The notes beneath the pieces were generated by a model that worked only from the letters and a program-made list of their open reading frames with translations, ran no database searches and was not told the DNA's origin. From NCBI GenBank assembly GCA_963849955.1, contig CAWKJU010000013.1, positions 68,788 through 132,787 of the forward strand: a DNA stretch of 64,000 bases, read 5' to 3'. How positions within the stretch are numbered: the first letter of the stretch is position 1; each line of letters starts with the position of its first letter. A program made the translations under genes and the position numbers. Shown here piece after piece: positions 9,676 through 19,108 of this stretch. The stretch is from CAWFGW01 sp963849955 (lineage in GTDB: Bacteria > Bacteroidota > Bacteroidia > Cytophagales > JAAEPT01).

Positions 9676-10745
9676 TGAAACACATTCAAATCCTCTTTTT
9701 ATTAGTTGGTCTGCTTTCATGTTCTGACTCAAATAAACCGGATGAAACACCTACCCTTCAATACGACCGAAAAACATTGCTTCAAAACACTTTCAAAGAG
9801 GTTATTATCCCATCAATTGACAATTCAGTCACCACAATACAACTGTTCGAAACTACCATTCATAATCATTCCCTTCCTCTTTCCGATACTGCATTAAAAA
9901 CATTAAAAATGGCATGGCAAAAATCTAAACATGCTTGGGAAGGTTGTGAAATCTTCGACCTTGGATACGTACGAGGAAATTACACTTCGCTTAACATTGA
10001 TTATTGGCCAACAAATACCGCTCTTTTAAATCAACGCATAGCGGATACATCCAATACGTTCACTTCTACGTATCTGGACTACACCAGTCCAGCCACACGT
10101 GGATTTGCCTCTATCGAATGTTTGTTGTTTGAAGAAAATGCACTTACTCAACTCAACCACGACTCTGTTCGATGGTCTTATTTGTTGCTAGCAAGTAGCG
10201 ATTTATCACAACAAATCAACACTTTTAAAAAAAATTGGCTTGCATATGAACACACATTCATCAATGAAAGTGGAACAGGAGTAAGTGCTTCAATTAATAT
10301 TTTGGTCAATAAGATTATCAGTGAGTTAGAATTTATCATTAACACGGAATTAAACACACCTTTGGGTATAAAAAACAGTGGTACTCCTCTACCACTATCG
10401 CTGGAATCACCGTATTCAAAGTACACAGCTGAAAATATTAGAGCCAGTTTAAAAAGTATAGAACAAATTTATTTTGGTATAAATCCAAGCTCTACCAGTT
10501 TAAGTACAATGGTCGCGTTTTTAGAAAAATCTGATTTGAATGATAAAATAAAAAACCAATTTGAAGCGTGTTATTTAGCACTTGATCAATTAAAACCGAA
10601 TATTTATGGTTTATTAGTGTCTAATCAAAAAAATGAAGTAGCAAGCTGTTATTCAGAAATCAGAAAATTAATGATTTTGATTCGAGTAGATGTCGTAAGT
10701 ACTTTGAGTATTAGCCTTACTATAAGCGATAATGATGGAGATTGA
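9675..10745 (+). CDS. second imelysin-family lipoprotein
   Basis: A 356-aa protein with signal and lipobox LLSC (Cys16). It aligns with the imelysin fold through MAWQKSKHAWEGCEIFDLGYVRG (split here as AWQKSKHAWEGCE and FDLGYVRG) and TRGFASIECLLFEENA. The Gly-x-His-x-x-Glu motif of the first copy is replaced by a GFASIE-type sequence, so its metal or ligand site differs. It is translationally coupled to the di-heme gene by a 1-bp overlap. Known flavobacterial operons pair two imelysins with a di-heme protein. Confidence 0.82.
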   Translation: MKHIQILFLLVGLLSCSDSNKPDETPTLQYDRKTLLQNTFKEVIIPSIDNSVTTIQLFETTIHNHSLPLSDTALKTLKMAWQKSKHAWEGCEIFDLGYVRGNYTSLNIDYWPTNTALLNQRIADTSNTFTSTYLDYTSPATRGFASIECLLFEENALTQLNHDSVRWSYLLLASSDLSQQINTFKKNWLAYEHTFINESGTGVSASINILVNKIISELEFIINTELNTPLGIKNSGTPLPLSLESPYSKYTAENIRASLKSIEQIYFGINPSSTSLSTMVAFLEKSDLNDKIKNQFEACYLALDQLKPNIYGLLVSNQKNEVASCYSEIRKLMILIRVDVVSTLSISLTISDNDGD

Positions 10746-10753
10746 TTTTTAAT

Positions 10754-12232
10754 TTATGAATAGGTTACCCAATCGTTATTATTGTTGTGACGCTTGTAAA
10801 TTAAACTTCGATTCAACTGACTTACATTAGTGCAACCAGTTGCTGATAATATGGATAAAAAATCAGCTACAGTTTCTTCATGGTAATTTCTTACCCTTTT
10901 CCATTTTTCACTAACTACTAATCCCTTCATTAAGTATAAATTATTTGTAGCAACACCCGTTGGACAATTATTTTTATTACATTTTAGCGATTGTATACAT
11001 CCTAAAGACAACATCATTCCTCTTGCTGAATTACACACATCAGCTCCAATACACAAAGCCTTAAAAATATCATAAGCAGTTATAATTTTTGTAGCAGTTA
11101 TTATCTTGATATCTTTTTTTAAACCATGTTTTACTAAAGTATCAACAACAAATATTAACCCTTCTTCCCATGGCATTCCTACATTATTAGAAAAATCGAT
11201 TGGTGCTGCACCTGTACCTCCTTCAGAGCCATCAACAGTAATGAAATCAGGTAATATACCTGTGGTTTTCATTGCTAGGCAGATATCATCAAACTCTTTT
11301 CTGTTGCCAATACACAGTTTGAAGCCAATAGGTTTCCCTTCTGATAAATCTCTTAATTCTTGAATAAACCGAAGTAAACCTGAGGCATCTGAAAATGCCG
11401 AATGACCAGGAGGTGACAAAACAGCAGTATGCGGTTCCACCCCTCGAATATTAGCTATTTCTCTATTATTTTTAGAAGCGGGCAATACACCACCATGACC
11501 AGGTTTGGCTCCTTGCGAAATTTTAATTTCAATCATTTTCACTTCTTTATTTCCCGCAGTAACTTTAAATTTCTCAGGAGAAAATGTCCCATCAGCCGCA
11601 CGTGATCCAAAATAGCCTGTACCAAGTTGATAAACTACATCAGCCCCTTTCAAGTGATATTCTGTTAAACCACCCTCACCTGTGTTATGATAAAAACCGC
11701 CTGCTTTAGCACCTAAGTTTAATGCCTGAATGGCGTTTTTACTTAAGGAACCATAGCTCATTGCAGAAATGTTAAAAATACTCGCAGAATAAGGTTTCAA
11801 ACAATCCTTTCCACCAATAGTAATACGGGGTGGTATTTCATGTTTTATTGAAGGGTAAATACTATGTTGCCCCCAAGAATAACCTTTTGCATTCATATCT
11901 AAATCAGAACCAAATGGATGGGTGTCGTTTACTTTTTTTGCTCGTTGATATACATATGCTCTGTGATTGCGATCAATCGGCTTTCCATCGGTATCCGACT
12001 CTACAAAATATTGTTTAATCTCGGGACCTATCATTTCTAACAAATACCTAAAATGCCCTACCACGGGGTAATTTCTAAGTATTGCATGTTTTTTTTGAAT
12101 TAAATCGTGAAGACCAGTAATAAATAACAAGCTTAGAAAAAGAATTAATCCATAAACTGGCCATACAAATACGCCATAAATAGCCAGGGCAATGGCTGCT
12201 GATATAAAAGTAAATTGTGTTGCTTTTTTCAT
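10754..12232 (-). CDS. FMN-binding glutamate synthase-like protein
   Basis: A 492-aa protein with an N-terminal membrane segment (about residues 8-40) and then a glutamate synthase large-subunit barrel. FMN and substrate motifs include NISAMSYGSLS, NTGEGGLTEYH, SQGAKPGHGG, DGSEGGTGAAP and ADVCNSARGMM. The [3Fe-4S] cysteines are present as Cys-x5-Cys-x4-Cys (CIQSLKCNKNNC). The glutaminase domain of true GltB is absent, as in the membrane-anchored GltB2-like family whose reaction is poorly defined. The gene converges on the imelysin operon with an 8-bp gap and no clear terminator. Confidence 0.9.
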   Translation of the reverse strand: MKKATQFTFISAAIALAIYGVFVWPVYGLILFLSLLFITGLHDLIQKKHAILRNYPVVGHFRYLLEMIGPEIKQYFVESDTDGKPIDRNHRAYVYQRAKKVNDTHPFGSDLDMNAKGYSWGQHSIYPSIKHEIPPRITIGGKDCLKPYSASIFNISAMSYGSLSKNAIQALNLGAKAGGFYHNTGEGGLTEYHLKGADVVYQLGTGYFGSRAADGTFSPEKFKVTAGNKEVKMIEIKISQGAKPGHGGVLPASKNNREIANIRGVEPHTAVLSPPGHSAFSDASGLLRFIQELRDLSEGKPIGFKLCIGNRKEFDDICLAMKTTGILPDFITVDGSEGGTGAAPIDFSNNVGMPWEEGLIFVVDTLVKHGLKKDIKIITATKIITAYDIFKALCIGADVCNSARGMMLSLGCIQSLKCNKNNCPTGVATNNLYLMKGLVVSEKWKRVRNYHEETVADFLSILSATGCTNVSQLNRSLIYKRHNNNNDWVTYS

Positions 12233-12350
12233 GTCCTATTTTTACTAAATAAACTCTTAAATTTGAATTTGTTTAGAATAAGTAAAAAAAGAAACTTAAT
12301 TGAGCTATAATCCAATTTGTAACTAATACGGAAAACGAATTTTTGCCTTA

Positions 12351-12818
12351 TTATACCTTTGGCTGAATATTATTATTCGATTTTTCCATCAGTTGAACTT
12401 GCCTTTCAAGTAAATCATTCATTCTATTTAATAACTCTATATCTTTTGGAGTAGGCACAGTCACATCTTTCGGGTCTTCTGCTTTTTTTCTTAAAGAATG
12501 AAAAAATTTAACCACTAAAAAAACTGTAAAACCAATAATAACAAAATCAACCATGGATTCTATTAGTTTACCATATCCAATAGCTATTTCTTCAGGTCGG
12601 GAAACACCATTTTCAGTAACAGCTTCCCTCAAAACCCATTTTTTATTTTCCCAATTGATACCATTGGTTAAAAAAGATAAAGGAGGGAGAAAAATTTCCT
12701 TAACTAAAACATCTACCACCTTGTTGAATGCTGCGCCAATAATTACTCCTATGGCTATGTCAACCATATTCCCTTTAACAGCAAACTCTTTAAACTCTTG
12801 ATATAATTTTAACTTCAT
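12351..12818 (-). CDS. mscL: large-conductance mechanosensitive channel MscL
   Basis: A 155-aa two-helix channel. The N-terminus has the amphipathic FKEFAVKGNMVDIAIGVIIGAAFNKVV region (split: FKEFAVKGNMVDIAIG, VIIGAAFNKVV). A second helix (about 87-107, VDFVIIGFTVFLVVKFF) follows a short periplasmic loop, and the C-terminus is a charged helix. Length and order match MscL. It opens at high membrane tension to release solutes during osmotic downshock. It is monocistronic. Confidence 0.95.
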   Translation of the reverse strand: MKLKLYQEFKEFAVKGNMVDIAIGVIIGAAFNKVVDVLVKEIFLPPLSFLTNGINWENKKWVLREAVTENGVSRPEEIAIGYGKLIESMVDFVIIGFTVFLVVKFFHSLRKKAEDPKDVTVPTPKDIELLNRMNDLLERQVQLMEKSNNNIQPKV

Positions 12819-13153
12819 AGTTATCTTTCAAAAAAATGAATCAGTCAAATATTATCCCAATAGTCAAACTATAGAGAGTTATCCTTATTAAACGGGTGAT
12901 TTTCAAATAATACATTAAAGTATTTCATTTATTAAATCAAGGTAATTACATTCCTCAACACACTTGTATAAATAAAATGTAGAATATTATGCACCTACTT
13001 GAGAACCATTTAACACAGTTAATTTATTAATTCATTGGACTTGAATTATCAAGGAAATTAAAAATATGGTGACTTAATGTCCAAAATTAATTTAAAACAA
13101 AAAAACCCTTGCGAAATGTATTCCGCAAGGGTTAATAAAATCAAAAGTATGAA
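12819..13153. other. 335-bp intergenic region
   Basis: Contains the mscL promoter region and the terminator of the T9SS gene at its right side; otherwise A/T-rich with no gene visible. Confidence 0.5.
13104..13133 (-). terminator. rho-independent terminator of the 275-aa T9SS protein gene
   Basis: Perfect 10-bp arms AACCCTTGCG and CGCAAGGGTT around a 10-nt loop. On the minus strand it is followed by a T run, 20 bp after the stop codon of the gene at 13154. Confidence 0.9.
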
Positions 13154-13981
13154 TTATTGTTTCACGATTCTGTAAGAAACTAATTCACCATTTTCTTTAA
13201 TTATTTTCATAAAATAAATTCCGCTATTAATTCCAGTTAAATCAACTTCTTGAGTTGTCCCGTTTAAAACAGCTTGCCCCGTTTGATTAATTATCTCGAA
13301 AGAAGTAATAGATTGATTAAAAGTCAGCGAATTATTCACTAAAGTAGATGACAATAATTCATCCTTCATCGAACTACCTAAACCTAATGCTCCATAGTTT
13401 AACTTGAAATCATCAACATATACTAATGAACTGTTTGTTCCATTTTCATTAGTGATAGCAGCAATAACTGCTACGTATTCATAACCAGCTACAGATGTAT
13501 AATTAATAACACCCGTTAGTTTTGTATAGCTTAACATATCATTTGTTTCGATAATTTGGCCAACACCTACTACTTCAGGTTCATCATCAAATAAACTTCC
13601 ATTATAAAAAAAGATGCTAATTTGTAAACTATCTCCACCATTTAAATCTGTTTTTACAAAGACTTCAAACGAGTTTGGTCTATTAATCTCTGATGCGTCA
13701 TAATCAGATAGAAGTATTAAACCCAAACTTTCTTCGCTATTAATTTTTATTGCATAAGACCCCGTGTTAGCATCCGTGGTTTTCGTCCCAGAAACAGCAC
13801 ATGTAGTTGTGCCAAAATCAACACAAAACGAACCTGGTTCCCAAGGTGATGGAGCTTCATAACTGGCTGAACCATCGTCTATTGTTTCCCAAAACTCAAA
13901 TCCTGAATTTGGAAGTTGGTCTTGAGCAAAGCTTAAGGTACTAATTGAAAAGCTTAATAAAGCTAAGTAGATTTTTTTCAT
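13154..13981 (-). CDS. secreted protein with T9SS type A sorting domain
   Basis: A 275-aa protein: signal peptide (about 1-19, cleavage after SFAQ) and then a beta-sandwich-like region starting LPNSGFEFWE. That start resembles the carbohydrate-binding or PCMD-like domains of Bacteroidota surface proteins. The last 70 residues (FEIINQTGQAV, then GINSGIYFMKI) are a T9SS sorting domain. A TAnnTTTG promoter element lies 30 bp upstream. The ligand is unknown; it is probably a surface glycan-binding or matrix protein. Confidence 0.75.
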   Translation of the reverse strand: MKKIYLALLSFSISTLSFAQDQLPNSGFEFWETIDDGSASYEAPSPWEPGSFCVDFGTTTCAVSGTKTTDANTGSYAIKINSEESLGLILLSDYDASEINRPNSFEVFVKTDLNGGDSLQISIFFYNGSLFDDEPEVVGVGQIIETNDMLSYTKLTGVINYTSVAGYEYVAVIAAITNENGTNSSLVYVDDFKLNYGALGLGSSMKDELLSSTLVNNSLTFNQSITSFEIINQTGQAVLNGTTQEVDLTGINSGIYFMKIIKENGELVSYRIVKQ

Positions 13982-14010
13982 AGTTTTAAATTTTAATTTG
14001 TGATAAATAA

Positions 14011-14018
14011 CAAAGGTA
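14011..14018 (-). promoter_or_regulatory. Bacteroidota -7 element upstream of the 275-aa T9SS gene
   Basis: On the minus strand the sequence reads TACCTTTG, matching TAnnTTTG, 30 bp before the ATG at 13981. Confidence 0.55.
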
Positions 14019-14040
14019 TAAAAGCAATTATATTATATAC

Positions 14041-14084
14041 AAATAGACACTAATAATTATCATGGTAATTATTAGTGTCTATTT
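14041..14084. repeat. perfect 19-bp-arm inverted repeat between divergent genes
   Basis: Arms AAATAGACACTAATAATTA and its exact complement flank a 6-nt TCATGG centre. It lies upstream of both the minus-strand T9SS gene and the plus-strand RCC1 gene, so it is not placed as a terminator of either. Confidence 0.85.
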
Positions 14085-14181
14085 AAAACCGTGAGCCTCA
14101 TTATAAAACTAAAGATTACAGTAAACAGTAGCTAAATTTATTTAATTTGTGATTTCATATAACCACCATAACATTTTCCGT

Positions 14182-14189
14182 TAATTTTG
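14182..14189 (+). promoter_or_regulatory. -7 element of the RCC1-repeat gene
   Basis: TAATTTTG (TAnnTTTG) lies 46 bp upstream of the chosen ATG at 14235. A possible in-frame TTG start at 14187 falls inside this motif, which argues against it being the start. Confidence 0.4.
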
Positions 14190-14234
14190 ACCCTTATAAA
14201 ACCCGTTTTTATTACACTAAAAAACAACTATCTT

Positions 14235-17200
14235 ATGAAAAAAGTATTTCAATCGCTTATACTAATCTTCACATTCTTACCACTCTGTTTTGGTCAAGAC
14301 ATCAATACAATCACAACAGGTAATGGACAAGTTTTTGCAATAACCACCTCATCCGAACTTTATGCATGGGGAAACAATTCTGTTAAATCCACTACTGGTG
14401 TATTAGGAACAGTATCCACTTCAAATTTTATCACTACTCCTGAAAAAGTAATCTTTCCTGAGGAGATTAGTATTAAAGAAGTGAGTGCAAGCGGTTTCTT
14501 TCATTTTTTAGCAATTGACTGTAATAATAGTGTCTGGAGCTGGGGCGCAAACACGAAAGGTCAACTCGGAAACGGTACAACATCAACAGGCATAACTACC
14601 CCTCAACGGGTACTTGCAGGAATATTGACAGGAACTTCGTATGATAATGGAAATGGTTATTTAACAAATGTTAAATCAATAGCAACTGGCGAAACGAATA
14701 GCTTTGCACTGCTAAATGATGGACGAATAGTCAGCTGGGGAGCTAATTCATCTTTTGGAACCACTACCTATGAGAATGCAAGCGGTCAGCTCGGGAATGG
14801 TGATACGATAGATCAATATAGCCCTGTATTTGTTTTGGATGGCGCAACAGACTTACCATTAACCAACGTTGTACAATTAGCTACTAAAGGTACAACTACT
14901 TACGCATTGATTGACGAAAATAACGATGGTATAGGAACCATATATTCTTGGGGGAATGGCCAAAATGGTGCATTAGGGAGAAATGCTGAAGGAACAGGTA
15001 ATCCCGCTTCAATGAATACAACAATGAGTTCAAAAGCTTTTCCGGTAAGATTAAGTAACGGTGAGGCGCTTGAAAACATCACTAAAATTGCTGCTAGTAC
15101 TGTATTTGGTATGGCGCTCGATACCGAAGGTTATATTTGGTCATGGGGAAATGGAGGTTGGAACAATGCTACTGGTAACACAACTTTCAACCAAACTAGC
15201 TCTGAACCTAAAAAAGTGTTAGCGGGATCAACTTATGATACTGATAACGATGGTACCTACTTACTTGCAAAGCACATAAGTGGTGGTTTAGGTTTTGGAT
15301 CAGCAGTAACTAAAAGTAACAGAGCCGTAACTTGGGGTGCTAGTGGAAACTGCCTAGGTGGATTTTTAGGTGATGGAACTATGAATTATGCCCAATCAGC
15401 GACCTATGTAAAAAACAAAAGCACAGGGTTAGTTGATTCAACGGTTATTAATATTGAGGCAGGTTGGAGTTATGGTGTTTATCAAACTTATGATAATCAA
15501 TTAATGACTTGGGGTTGTAATGAATATGGGCAACTGGGTAACAACAGCACTACAACAGTGCTAAGTGCAATACCATTAGCACCTCCCGCTGGAAAATCAT
15601 ATTTGGATCCCCTACCTACTATTAGCGATTTTCCATCAAACTTAATTACATGTGAAGAAAACATTGGTACAATAACTTTATCAGCTAACTTCTTAATCGC
15701 TCCTTCTATAGCTTCTTCATATAACGTAATATGGTTTGAAGGCAATCAATTCATCAAAGAAGGTGTTCCTAACCAAGATAATAATACGCTAACACCCACC
15801 GATTCTGGACTTTACAAGGTTAGTATAAATTATATAGGTGCAAATAACGGCTGTCAAACTTATCCTCGTGCTGTTAAACATACTCAAATCGATTTTTACG
15901 AAAAAGAATTCACAATCGATTTAGCTCAATACTGTGCTGAAGAAGCCGCTGTTAAAGTATCTTCAAGTGATTTACTGAGAAAACCAGTATATGATTGGTA
16001 TGTTTCTGCTTCGAGTGAAGAAAGCTTAGGAACAGGTTATTCTGGCGATACAACAACCATTGGTATTTCGACAGTAGGTAATCAAAAAACAGTTTACGTA
16101 AGTGAGACTTCATATAATAGTGGTTTAGTTTTTCCAAAAACATCAGCTTGCGATACAAACTTTGGATATATATCAGCACCTCTGCAGACTAGCAAGACAA
16201 CTCCCAGACAAAGTGTTTTAATTCAAGTAAATGAAGAATTAACGCTAACTGAACTGACAATTAGTGGTGAAGTTCGGTTCTTGTCACCAGAACTAACTTT
16301 CAATGGTACGCTTAACTTCAAAATTTATGGAACAGGCACACCAAACAACGGTTATCCAACTGCAAATTTTACAACTAGCCACGGTTCATTTTCTAAAGAT
16401 TTTTCAATAACCACAAAAAACTCTTTTGGAACAGAAAAATTTGAATTGATCTTAAAACCCAATATTAAACTTCCTTCAGGCAGCTATTTTATTAGTTTTG
16501 ACGAAGTTGCTCTTTCTGTAAATTCAGGACAAGCCACAATGAGTATTGGGTCTGGTAGTTGTGCACAAACTCTCCCCATTTGGAATAATGAAACGGGTAA
16601 ACAAACACTCGGTGTTCTTGGTACATCTGAATTTGGAAACTTTAGAAATGACAGAGCTGGTTTTCTATATAATATCAAATTCAAAACAGGTCAACACTAT
16701 TGCACTCGTATACCTGTAGAACTTGATGTTACAACAGAAATAACTCAACAACCCGTAGGAGGAACTACATGTGAAGGCTCTCCAATTAGTTTAAGTGCTA
16801 AAACGAATGGTGTTCTGACGAATCAAAAGTGGTTTTACAACAACACGTTCTTAAAATCTATCAATGGATCAAATTCACTTTCATTATCAGGAAACAAAAC
16901 AGAAGCAGGTAAGTACCATGTTGTTTTAACTGACAACTGCGGTGAACATACTTCTGAAAAAGCAACGATAGCTATACAAGACACCATAAAAATAACAACC
17001 CAACCAAAAGGCAAAACATTGTGTGAAGATGCGAAACTAAGTCTATCAGTAATAGCAACAGGAAACAACCCTACTTACTCATGGAAATGGTCAAAAGATA
17101 ACTCAACTCTTTCTCAAACTGCTACTTACACCATCAACAACATAGCAACCTCCAAAGCAGGAAACTATTGGGTAGAAGTAAGTGACAATTGTGGGACTTT

Positions 17201-17972
17201 AAAAAGCGATATTGCTAAAATAACTGTAACACCAAATAAAGTGTCTCAAGTATCCATTAGTTCATCAGATACATCTGTTTGTTTGGGAGAAGAAGTTACC
17301 ATTACTGCAAAACAAGTAAATGCAGGTGGGAATTCCTCGTACAAATTTCAAGATGAAACAGGGGCTACTTTAAAAGCAGAAGCTTATAACAATACCTATG
17401 TATTAAGTCCTAAAGAAAACACCACTGTGTATGTATTAATGACTCCCTCAGAGCAATGTGTAACTTCTACCAGTGTGTTATCAGAGCCTATCACTTTAAA
17501 AGTCACCTCCCCTACTATTGAAGCCACTTTTGAACAATCAGGCAGTGAACTTGTAGGTCCTGAAAATGCAGATAGCTACTTATGGTTTTATGACGGAGAA
17601 CCTGCCTCTGGTGATAATAATAAAATGAATTACTCCATACAGAACAATGGAGATTATTCTTTACAAATTACTGAAGGAGCCTGTACCTCAACTTCACCAA
17701 TTCAAACAATTATAGTCACAGGGGTTGAAACAAGCCTCGAAAATGGTTTGAAACTATATCCAAATCCAGCTCACGATTCATTTACTATCAATAGTAATGA
17801 ATCAATCACATCAGTGACTATATACAATCAATTAGGCGATATAGTTGATTCACATCAAATAGAATCTAAAGAGGCTTACTTTAACATTTCAAACATGATG
17901 AACGGTGTTTACTTAGTGAAAATCCAAACAAACAACACTATAACAACAACGTCATTAACGATTAATCATTAA
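14235..17972 (+). CDS. RCC1-repeat / Ig-like surface protein with T9SS sorting domain
   Basis: A 1245-aa secreted protein. The ATG at 14235 is chosen because it directly opens a signal peptide (MKKVFQSLILIF to CFGQ); the longer TTG start adds a non-signal leader. Residues about 20-450 carry at least six RCC1-type blades (YAWGNNS, WSWGANTKGQLGNGT, VSWGANSS, YSWGNGQNGALG, WSWGNGG, MTWGCNEYGQLGNNS). Ig-like and beta-sandwich modules with paired cysteines follow (TCEGSPISLSA, LCEDAKLSLSV, VCLGEEVTITA). The C-terminus (LKLYPNPAHDSF, then GVYLVKI) is a T9SS type A domain. It is probably a cell-surface adhesin or binding protein; the partner is unknown. Confidence 0.88.
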   Translation: MKKVFQSLILIFTFLPLCFGQDINTITTGNGQVFAITTSSELYAWGNNSVKSTTGVLGTVSTSNFITTPEKVIFPEEISIKEVSASGFFHFLAIDCNNSVWSWGANTKGQLGNGTTSTGITTPQRVLAGILTGTSYDNGNGYLTNVKSIATGETNSFALLNDGRIVSWGANSSFGTTTYENASGQLGNGDTIDQYSPVFVLDGATDLPLTNVVQLATKGTTTYALIDENNDGIGTIYSWGNGQNGALGRNAEGTGNPASMNTTMSSKAFPVRLSNGEALENITKIAASTVFGMALDTEGYIWSWGNGGWNNATGNTTFNQTSSEPKKVLAGSTYDTDNDGTYLLAKHISGGLGFGSAVTKSNRAVTWGASGNCLGGFLGDGTMNYAQSATYVKNKSTGLVDSTVINIEAGWSYGVYQTYDNQLMTWGCNEYGQLGNNSTTTVLSAIPLAPPAGKSYLDPLPTISDFPSNLITCEENIGTITLSANFLIAPSIASSYNVIWFEGNQFIKEGVPNQDNNTLTPTDSGLYKVSINYIGANNGCQTYPRAVKHTQIDFYEKEFTIDLAQYCAEEAAVKVSSSDLLRKPVYDWYVSASSEESLGTGYSGDTTTIGISTVGNQKTVYVSETSYNSGLVFPKTSACDTNFGYISAPLQTSKTTPRQSVLIQVNEELTLTELTISGEVRFLSPELTFNGTLNFKIYGTGTPNNGYPTANFTTSHGSFSKDFSITTKNSFGTEKFELILKPNIKLPSGSYFISFDEVALSVNSGQATMSIGSGSCAQTLPIWNNETGKQTLGVLGTSEFGNFRNDRAGFLYNIKFKTGQHYCTRIPVELDVTTEITQQPVGGTTCEGSPISLSAKTNGVLTNQKWFYNNTFLKSINGSNSLSLSGNKTEAGKYHVVLTDNCGEHTSEKATIAIQDTIKITTQPKGKTLCEDAKLSLSVIATGNNPTYSWKWSKDNSTLSQTATYTINNIATSKAGNYWVEVSDNCGTLKSDIAKITVTPNKVSQVSISSSDTSVCLGEEVTITAKQVNAGGNSSYKFQDETGATLKAEAYNNTYVLSPKENTTVYVLMTPSEQCVTSTSVLSEPITLKVTSPTIEATFEQSGSELVGPENADSYLWFYDGEPASGDNNKMNYSIQNNGDYSLQITEGACTSTSPIQTIIVTGVETSLENGLKLYPNPAHDSFTINSNESITSVTIYNQLGDIVDSHQIESKEAYFNISNMMNGVYLVKIQTNNTITTTSLTINH

Positions 17973-17982
17973 TAGCTTAAAC

Positions 17983-18017
17983 AACTCCTTGGGATTAAGT
18001 ACCCAAGGAGTTTCTTT
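17983..18017 (+). terminator. terminator of the RCC1-repeat gene
   Basis: Arms AACTCCTTGGG and CCCAAGGAGTT around an 8-nt loop, followed by TTCTTTT, 11 bp after the stop codon at 17972. Confidence 0.9.
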
Positions 18018-18383
18018 TATACTTATTTCCAGTTTTGCATCTTCGTAAAGCAACCTATTCCCACAAGAAACCACAGAACCACTTCCTCGCTGAAAACAGC
18101 TCGACAAAAGCGTAACTTCATTTGTATAAGCCAAAGCTTTTCTCAACAGTTCCTTTAAAATCCATTTCACACTCACTAATAGTTAAAAATACTTAAAACA
18201 TAAACAACACATTTTATCATACAACCGATAAAAATAATAGAGTGAAAAAAATAATGTTTTCATCTTAAAAAAACTCTTGGTATCCAAATTAATTCTGATA
18301 AAGTATCGAATTGTGGTTAAAAACAAAAAACACACTTTATCCAAGTATGGTTTTAATAATCTCTTGATGATCCATTCTTTTTT

Positions 18384-18470
18384 CAACGGAAGACCTTCCC
18401 GATTAGCATCGGGATGCCCTATCCAGCTGAGTTAAACAAAAAATCCCACTCGCTATTCGAAAGTGGGATT
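18384..18470 (-). pseudogene. decayed tRNA copy plus terminator hairpin
   Basis: On the minus strand the D-arm-like AACTCAGCTGGATAGGGCA and an anticodon-like stem-loop (CCCGA/TCGGG) can be seen, then AGGTCTTC. The 5' acceptor strand is missing. A hairpin AATCCCACT/AGTGGGATT (18442-18470) lies on the other side of the remnant. No functional tRNA can be folded. Confidence 0.55.
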
Positions 18471-18485
18471 TAGTGATTCATTAGT

Positions 18486-18535
18486 GATCCCGTTCCGCAT
18501 TTTAATAGAAGATGCTCTATCCACCTGTGCTACAA
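18486..18535 (-). pseudogene. tRNA-Arg remnant with internal deletion
   Basis: Shares both ends with the intact tRNA-Arg next to it (GATCCCGTT at one end, GCTCTATCCA and GCTAC at the other), but the anticodon and T arms are lost. It is followed by a hairpin AAAACCACT/AGTGGTTTT at 18542-18570, like the unit before it. Confidence 0.6.
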
Positions 18536-18572
18536 CAAAAAAAAACCACTCCCTATTCGGAAGTGGTTTTAG

Positions 18573-18646
18573 TGATCCCGTTTGGATTCGAACCAAAGAC
18601 CTACTGCTTAGAAGGCAGTTGCTCTATCCAGCTGAGCTACGGGACC
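18573..18646 (-). tRNA. tRNA-Arg (anticodon TCT)
   Basis: The minus strand folds into a full cloverleaf. Acceptor GGTCCCG pairs with CGGGATC (one G-U). The D arm is AGCTCAGCTGGATAGAGC-like. The anticodon stem ACTGC/GCAGT has loop CTTCTAA with anticodon TCT, and the T arm contains GGTTCGAATCC. The discriminator base is A and CCA is not encoded. The hairpin at 18542-18570 is its likely terminator. Confidence 0.93.
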
Positions 18647-19108
18647 ATTAACTGCCTGAGCAGTATTAATGAAAACCTATCTATAGATAAGGCTTTCAAA
18701 CATTGTAGAAATAAATCGTTCTCTACTCCTAAAATGCGGCTGCAAAGAACGCAAAATAGTTTTTAATATGCAACCTTCTTAAAAAAAAGGTGGTCTACCC
18801 TATTAAACTTAAAACGTTATTTTTATCAAGAGATAAATCAGTCCATTGACGCGTGAGTAAATTTGCACATACAAGTAGCATAATATCAACAAGTTTGAAA
18901 TAAGAATCAAGGAATTATAACGTAACTAGCTTTTATCATTGTGAATAGTTTTCACTTTAAAAGTAATGTCAGCAATATTAATCCTCTCTTATAATGTCTG
19001 AGTTAAAGCCTGAGTTTTTTTGAAATAAAATCGTGAGTGGTTGGCATATTTTTTTCAACTACGTCTTACGCAAGAAAAAAACAAGTAACTATTTTAAAAT
19101 TCACAGCC
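18647..19108. other. 462-bp region upstream of the SDR gene
   Basis: Holds the promoter side of tRNA-Arg (minus strand) and the leader of the plus-strand SDR gene. No ORF or repeat was recognised. Confidence 0.4.

Noticed and set aside
14187..14234. TTG start extending the RCC1-repeat protein
   Set aside because: It lies inside the -7 motif and places 16 non-signal residues before a perfect signal peptide.
17955..18386. Two minus-strand frames (73 and 67 codons) after the RCC1 gene
   Set aside because: One crosses the terminator; neither has a start context, family pattern or neighbour logic.
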